Source of the DNA: Aquisalimonas sp. 2447
GTDB taxonomy: Bacteria > Pseudomonadota > Gammaproteobacteria > Nitrococcales > Aquisalimonadaceae
Assembly (NCBI RefSeq): GCF_012044895.1
Contig: NZ_CP050695.1
Span: 1,518,501 to 1,582,500 of the forward strand
Direction: 5' to 3'
DNA: 64,000 nt
In this document: piece by piece, positions 60,446 to 64,000 of the stretch
Numbering within the stretch: position 1 is the stretch's first letter
Layout of the letters: each line of letters begins with the position of its first letter
Program-made: the position numbers and the translations under genes
The notes under the pieces: generated by a model
The model's database searches: none
Seen by the model: only the letters and a program-made list of their open reading frames with translations
What the model was told of the DNA's origin: nothing

Positions 60446-62250
60446 CGGCGACGCCGAACAGCCTGGCCATCGACACCCACCTGGCGGACGCCCTCTGCGA
60501 CTGGCTTGACTGCCGCGAGGAGTGGCTCTGGTACAGCATCGCCGCCCTGAGCCGCGCGCTGCGGGACGGGCACAGCTGTCTCAGTCTGGCCCACTGGGCC
60601 GGTGACACCCCGTGGGCCGTGGAGGGGGATCAGGGCTTCCGCCTGCCCGGGCAGGAGGAGTGGCAGGCGCAACTGGCGGAGCTGCCCATCAGCCCGGAGG
60701 ATGACGCGCCGCTGGTGTTCGAGTATGGGCGCCTCTATCTGCGGCGCTACTGGCAGTTCGAGACCGAGCTGGCCGATGGCATCCGCCAACGTCTGCAGCC
60801 AGTGACGCCCATGGCAACCACTGAAACTGCGGAGGTGCTGACACGCCTGTTCCCGGCTTCGCAGGATGGCAACGAGACCGACTGGCAGGCGGTGGCAGCG
60901 GCCAACGCCCTGTTCCAGCAGCTGGCGGTCATCGCCGGGGGGCCCGGCACCGGCAAGACGTATACCGTCACGCGACTGCTGGCCCTGCTGGCCACCACCA
61001 CGGTCCCGGATGCCGGCGAGCCCCTGCGCATCCGCATGGCCGCACCCACCGGCAAGGCGGCCCAGCGCCTGGGCGAAGCCGTGCGCCAGGCGCGGAGTGA
61101 TCTGGCCGGAGTCGTCGATGCCGAAACCCTGGCGCTGATCCCCGACGAGGCCATGACGCTCCATCGTCTGCTGGGAGTGATTCCGGGGTCCATCCAGTTC
61201 CGCCACGGACGCGACAATCCCCTGCGGCTGGACGTGCTGCTGGTGGATGAGGTGTCCATGATCGACCTGCCGCTGATGACGCGGCTGTTCCGGGCGCTGC
61301 CCGACCACGCCCGGGTGATCTGCCTCGGCGATGCCGACCAGTTGCCGTCCGTGGCGGCCGGCTCCGTGCTCTCGGATCTGGCCCCGCGGCCGCACCCGGG
61401 GTATTCGGTGTCGCGGCAGCAGGCCCTGGCGGCACTGGGGCTGAACGTTCCCGCCGCGGAGGATGATGCCGATGCAGCGGACTATCTGAGCTACCTCTAC
61501 GTCAGCCGCCGTTTCAGCGGCAGCGGCGGTATCGGTCGCCTGGCCGCGCAGGTGATGGCCGGAGACGGGGAAGGGAGCCTGGAAACCCTGCAGGGGGAAG
61601 CCGCCGACGTGCACTGGGTGTCCGGCGATGCGGTGTCCGAGAGCATCCAGCGCTGGACCACGCAGTGGTATGCCGCCATCGCTGCGGCACCGAGCAGGGC
61701 GGCCGCCTTCGAGGCGCTGGCGCAGTTCCGGCTGCTGTGCCCCACGCGGGTCGGGCCGCTGGGTTCCGTGGCGCTAAACGAGCAGATCCTGCGTCGCCTC
61801 AACCCGGCCGGGCACGCGTTCTTCCGGGGCCAGCCCATCATGGTGACCCGCAACCATTACGGTGTGGGGCTGTTCAACGGCGATGTCGGACTGCTCTGGC
61901 CGGACGAGGACAACGGCGATGATCGCCTCTTCGCCTGGTTCCCGGAAGCCGGGGGTGACCGGCCCATTGCGCCGGGCCGGCTACCCCCCTGCGAGACCGT
62001 CTACGCCATGACCATCCACAAGACCCAGGGCTCGGAGTTCGAGCGCGTCGCCCTGGTGCTCCCGGACCAGGCCCAGGCGGCGGTCAGCCGTGAACTCCTC
62101 TACACCGGCCTGACCCGGGCCCGTCGGCAGGTCATCGTCGCCGGTGACGCAGCTACCTGGCGCAAGGGCGTTGCCCGCCCCGCGGAGCGCCACTCCGGCC
62201 TGGCCGCACGGATCTTCGAGTCACCACCCAAAGGATCCGTTCCCCTGTAG
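60442..62250 (+). CDS. recD: RecBCD exonuclease V subunit RecD
   Basis: 602 residues from the ATG at 60442, which overlaps the recB stop (ATGA). Motifs: VIAGGPGTGKTYTVTRLL (about residue 164), APTGKAAQRLGEA, LLVDEVSMIDLPLMTRL (about 266), CLGDADQLPSVAAGSV, AMTIHKTQGSEFERVALV (about 522) and LLYTGLTRARRQVIVAG. RecD is the fast 5'-3' helicase of the complex and is needed for its nuclease activity. A REP-like element begins 10 bases after the stop. Confidence 0.95.
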   Translation: MTATPNSLAIDTHLADALCDWLDCREEWLWYSIAALSRALRDGHSCLSLAHWAGDTPWAVEGDQGFRLPGQEEWQAQLAELPISPEDDAPLVFEYGRLYLRRYWQFETELADGIRQRLQPVTPMATTETAEVLTRLFPASQDGNETDWQAVAAANALFQQLAVIAGGPGTGKTYTVTRLLALLATTTVPDAGEPLRIRMAAPTGKAAQRLGEAVRQARSDLAGVVDAETLALIPDEAMTLHRLLGVIPGSIQFRHGRDNPLRLDVLLVDEVSMIDLPLMTRLFRALPDHARVICLGDADQLPSVAAGSVLSDLAPRPHPGYSVSRQQALAALGLNVPAAEDDADAADYLSYLYVSRRFSGSGGIGRLAAQVMAGDGEGSLETLQGEAADVHWVSGDAVSESIQRWTTQWYAAIAAAPSRAAAFEALAQFRLLCPTRVGPLGSVALNEQILRRLNPAGHAFFRGQPIMVTRNHYGVGLFNGDVGLLWPDEDNGDDRLFAWFPEAGGDRPIAPGRLPPCETVYAMTIHKTQGSEFERVALVLPDQAQAAVSRELLYTGLTRARRQVIVAGDAATWRKGVARPAERHSGLAARIFESPPKGSVPL

Positions 62251-62259
62251 GGCGGAGCC

Positions 62260-62350
62260 GTAGGGCGGACCTTCAGGTCCGCCGATTTGGCTTCCATTGA
62301 GCCGCCTTGGCTTGTATGTCTTGCACGGCGGACCTGAAGGTCCGCCCTAC
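62260..62350. repeat. REP-like palindromic element 1
   Basis: Two perfectly complementary 24-base arms, each containing GGACCTTCAGGTCC or its complement, are separated by 43 bases (62260-62283 and 62327-62350). They can form a long stem and lie just after recD. Related to the element at 62882-62972. Confidence 0.75.
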
Positions 62351-62422
62351 GGTCGCCTACGGTTGCCATGGATGCCATGACCGGGTGGGGGAGGGACCTT
62401 GCGGTTACAAGGCCCCTCGGGC

Positions 62423-62788
62423 TCACCCGTAATTCGCCACCGTCGCGTTGTTCTCGCGGATGGCGCGATGGAAATCACCCAGTGTCCCGAGCCGGGTGTT
62501 GGCGTGCAGATCACCCTCCGCGATCCGGCGCACCTTCACGCACGGGGTGCACACGACCACGTCCACCTGCGGATCGGCCGCCAGCTCGTCAAAGATCGGC
62601 CCCAGCGGCGGCGGGCCGAAGGCGACGATATCCTGGGCGGTGTCACCGTTGGCCAGCAGCACGGCATCATGCAGCAGCATCAGCGTCACGCTGTCCCCCT
62701 GTTCCCGGGCCGCCCTGGCGTGGAGAAAGGGCAGGGTGGCCCGGGTGGTATCCGTCGGTCCCCAGGTGGTGGCAATAGCAATGTGCAT
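62423..62788 (-). CDS. DsrE-family protein
   Basis: 121 residues from the ATG at 62788, with GAGAGGAGAAAAGG upstream; a longer in-frame extension crosses a REP-like repeat and is not likely coding. The fold is suggested by MHIAIATTWGPTDTTRATLP, then SVTLMLLHDAVLLANGDTA and VDVVVCTPCVKVRRI, with Cys in the CTPC loop. DsrE/F-like proteins carry sulfur or act in thiol chemistry. It lies between the two REP-like elements. Confidence 0.75.
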   Translation of the reverse strand: MHIAIATTWGPTDTTRATLPFLHARAAREQGDSVTLMLLHDAVLLANGDTAQDIVAFGPPPLGPIFDELAADPQVDVVVCTPCVKVRRIAEGDLHANTRLGTLGDFHRAIRENNATVANYG

Positions 62789-62881
62789 GGTCCTTTTCTC
62801 CTCTCGGAAAGGGGTGGTTGTCACCATCATAAGCAGGTGACGCTCGCAGCGGCGTGCGGTAAGCGTAGCCAACGTAGTAAA

Positions 62882-62972
62882 CGTAGGGTGAACCTTCAGG
62901 TCCACCATCCAATGGCATGCAGGCCACGGTGGCTTATCAAGGCCGGAAAGGTGGACCTGAAGGTCCACCCTA
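62882..62972. repeat. REP-like palindromic element 2
   Basis: Arms at 62882-62905 and 62949-62972 match each other at 23 of 24 positions as an inverted repeat, with a 43-base loop, the same size as element 1. The core is a GGTGGACC variant of the same GGACCTGAAGGTCC palindrome. Confidence 0.75.
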
Positions 62973-63271
62973 CGGGTGACGCGGCCGGCCGAGGATGAGC
63001 GGCCCGGCAAATCCACCCCGTAGGAGATTGCGCATCAACGCTGTTGGTGCGCTGTCGCGCAGCAAACATGGTGCAAGATAGGCGGGCGCACGGAGAGCAG
63101 AGGCCAGACGCCGCACTGGTGTGCATGCACCCGCGTAGGAGAGTGGCCCGCACGGCATCGGCGTGGAGTCGTTGAAGGCACGGCACTGGCCGTGACCTCG
63201 TATGAGAGAGTGAGCCCTACCGCCGCCGTGTCTCCCCGTACGCCCTTGTGATCATCATGTGAGGAACGGAC
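62973..63271 (+). ncRNA. Candidate guide (bridge) RNA region of the IS110 left end
   Basis: About 300 non-coding bases directly before the IS110-family transposase. In this family the non-coding end next to the transposase start can produce a bridge RNA with target- and donor-binding loops. The stretch has several possible stems (for example GTTGGTGCGC around 63050 and CACGGCACTGGCCGTG around 63179). I cannot define ends or prove transcription. Confidence 0.35.
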
Positions 63272-64000
63272 ATGGCAGGCAAGAGGCAGAAGCGGCGGTT
63301 GGAGGTGGTGCATCCGGATTGTGCCGGTATCGATGTCGGGGGTCACGAGCATTGGGTGGCGGTGGATCCCGGGCGTTGCGAGGTCTCGGTGCGGTGTTTC
63401 AGCGGTTTCACCGACGATCTGCAGGCGCTGGCCGACTGGCTGGAGTCGCTGGGGATCACCCAGGTGGCGATGGAGGCGACGGGGGTGTACTGGATTGCGC
63501 CCTTTGAGGTGCTTGATGCACGGGGCTTTGAGGTTCTGCTGGTCAACTCCCGGGCCACGCGGCAGGTCTCGGGGCGCAAGTCCGATGTGCTCGACTGTCA
63601 GTGGATCTGGCAGTTGATGAGCCACGGTTTGTTGAGCGGTGCCTTTCGCCCGGGTGATGCGGTGTGCACGCTGCGTGCGTTCGTGCGCCAGCGCAGTCGC
63701 CGGATCCAGGCCCAGTCGTGGTGTCTGAACCACATGCACAAGGCGCTGGCGCAGATGAACGTGCATCTGGGCCATGTCGTCAGCGACCTCAAGGGCAAGA
63801 CGGCGATGCGCATCCTGCGGGCGATTGTCGCCGGTGAGCGGGATCCGTGGCAGCTCGCCACGCTACGCGATCGGCGGCTGCGCGCCGACGAGGCGACGGT
63901 CGCGCGCAGCCTGCATGGCAACTGGCGCGTCGAGCATCTCTTTGCCCTCGAGCAGGCACTGGCGCACTTTGATTTTCTCGAGCAGCAGATCGGCGCCTGT
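63272..64000 (+). CDS. IS110-family transposase (3' end outside window)
   Basis: The first 243 residues, running off the window end. The start has GTGAGGAACGG upstream. The DEDD catalytic residues are visible in CAGIDVGGHEHWVAVDPG (first Asp), VAMEATGVYWIAPF (Glu) and SGRKSDVLDCQWIWQLM (two Asp), followed by SLHGNWRVEHLFALEQAL. The transposase has a RuvC-like DEDD domain plus a C-terminal serine-containing domain, which is not reached here. No frameshift in the visible part. Confidence 0.9.
   Translation, partial: MAGKRQKRRLEVVHPDCAGIDVGGHEHWVAVDPGRCEVSVRCFSGFTDDLQALADWLESLGITQVAMEATGVYWIAPFEVLDARGFEVLLVNSRATRQVSGRKSDVLDCQWIWQLMSHGLLSGAFRPGDAVCTLRAFVRQRSRRIQAQSWCLNHMHKALAQMNVHLGHVVSDLKGKTAMRILRAIVAGERDPWQLATLRDRRLRADEATVARSLHGNWRVEHLFALEQALAHFDFLEQQIGAC

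Overview
The window looks like a chromosomal segment of a high-G+C gammaproteobacterium. The right third carries an overlapping recC-recB-recD operon in the gammaproteobacterial order, a DsrE-family protein, REP-like palindromes built around GGACCTGAAGGTCC, and a tRNA-Val(GAC) very like the enterobacterial one. A halophilic or sulfur-cycling lineage such as the Ectothiorhodospiraceae is my guess. The sequence alone does not prove it.

Positions 1 to about 49150 are one large accessory region, most likely a genomic island. It ends at a tyrosine integrase (47868-49013) that sits against the 3' end of tRNA-Val (49155-49231), and the other end lies outside the window. From left to right it holds: (1) an overlapping operon of a DEDDh exonuclease, an RlaP/YcgL-like nucleotidyltransferase, an RNase AS-like exonuclease and a HipA-like kinase (36-3196); (2) a type III-like restriction-modification locus with an SNF2 helicase, DUF4391 protein, Mod, broken rhuM and Res (3385-12888), which meets a second Mod-Res pair tail to tail (12954-17364); (3) a phosphatase and nuclease cluster with four calcineurin-like phosphoesterases, a tyrosine-phosphatase fragment, a HAD protein, a KapD-like exonuclease and antitoxin-like proteins (17947-24328); (4) an unfamiliar module with two paralogous VirD4/HerA-type ATPases, three paralogous winged-helix/coiled-coil proteins, a WYL regulator, a 1431-residue helicase-nuclease and a translationally coupled 812-residue protein of unknown fold (24362-39241); (5) a free-standing LAGLIDADG endonuclease with a divergent Xre regulator, a second WYL regulator, a membrane/helix-hairpin-helix protein and a three-domain TM0106-type nuclease-helicase (39360-47524).

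The most notable signal is an inverted repeat, TGCGAC-N7-GTCG(C/T)(A/G/T). I find it eight times, always between genes, at 18690, 22707, 26526, 28401, 29018, 29209, 32247 and 32436, with a weaker ninth copy at 44036. Most copies lie about 40-60 bp before the first start codon of an operon. They link the phosphoesterases, the ATPases, the winged-helix trio and the helicase-nuclease into one apparent regulon, which makes modules 3 and 4 candidates for one coordinated, possibly antiphage, system. The identity of the regulator and the defence role are inference.

To the right of the tRNA come an IS5-family element (49497-50698), a DUF2946-like protein, and about 1 kb of decayed gene pieces (a J-domain, an egtC/egtB hybrid, a ParE-like toxin). 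Intact chromosomal genes follow: a VTT/TVP38 membrane protein, a methyltransferase, recC-recB-recD and a DsrE protein between two REP-like elements. The window ends inside an IS110-family transposase whose upstream non-coding end is a candidate for a guide (bridge) RNA.
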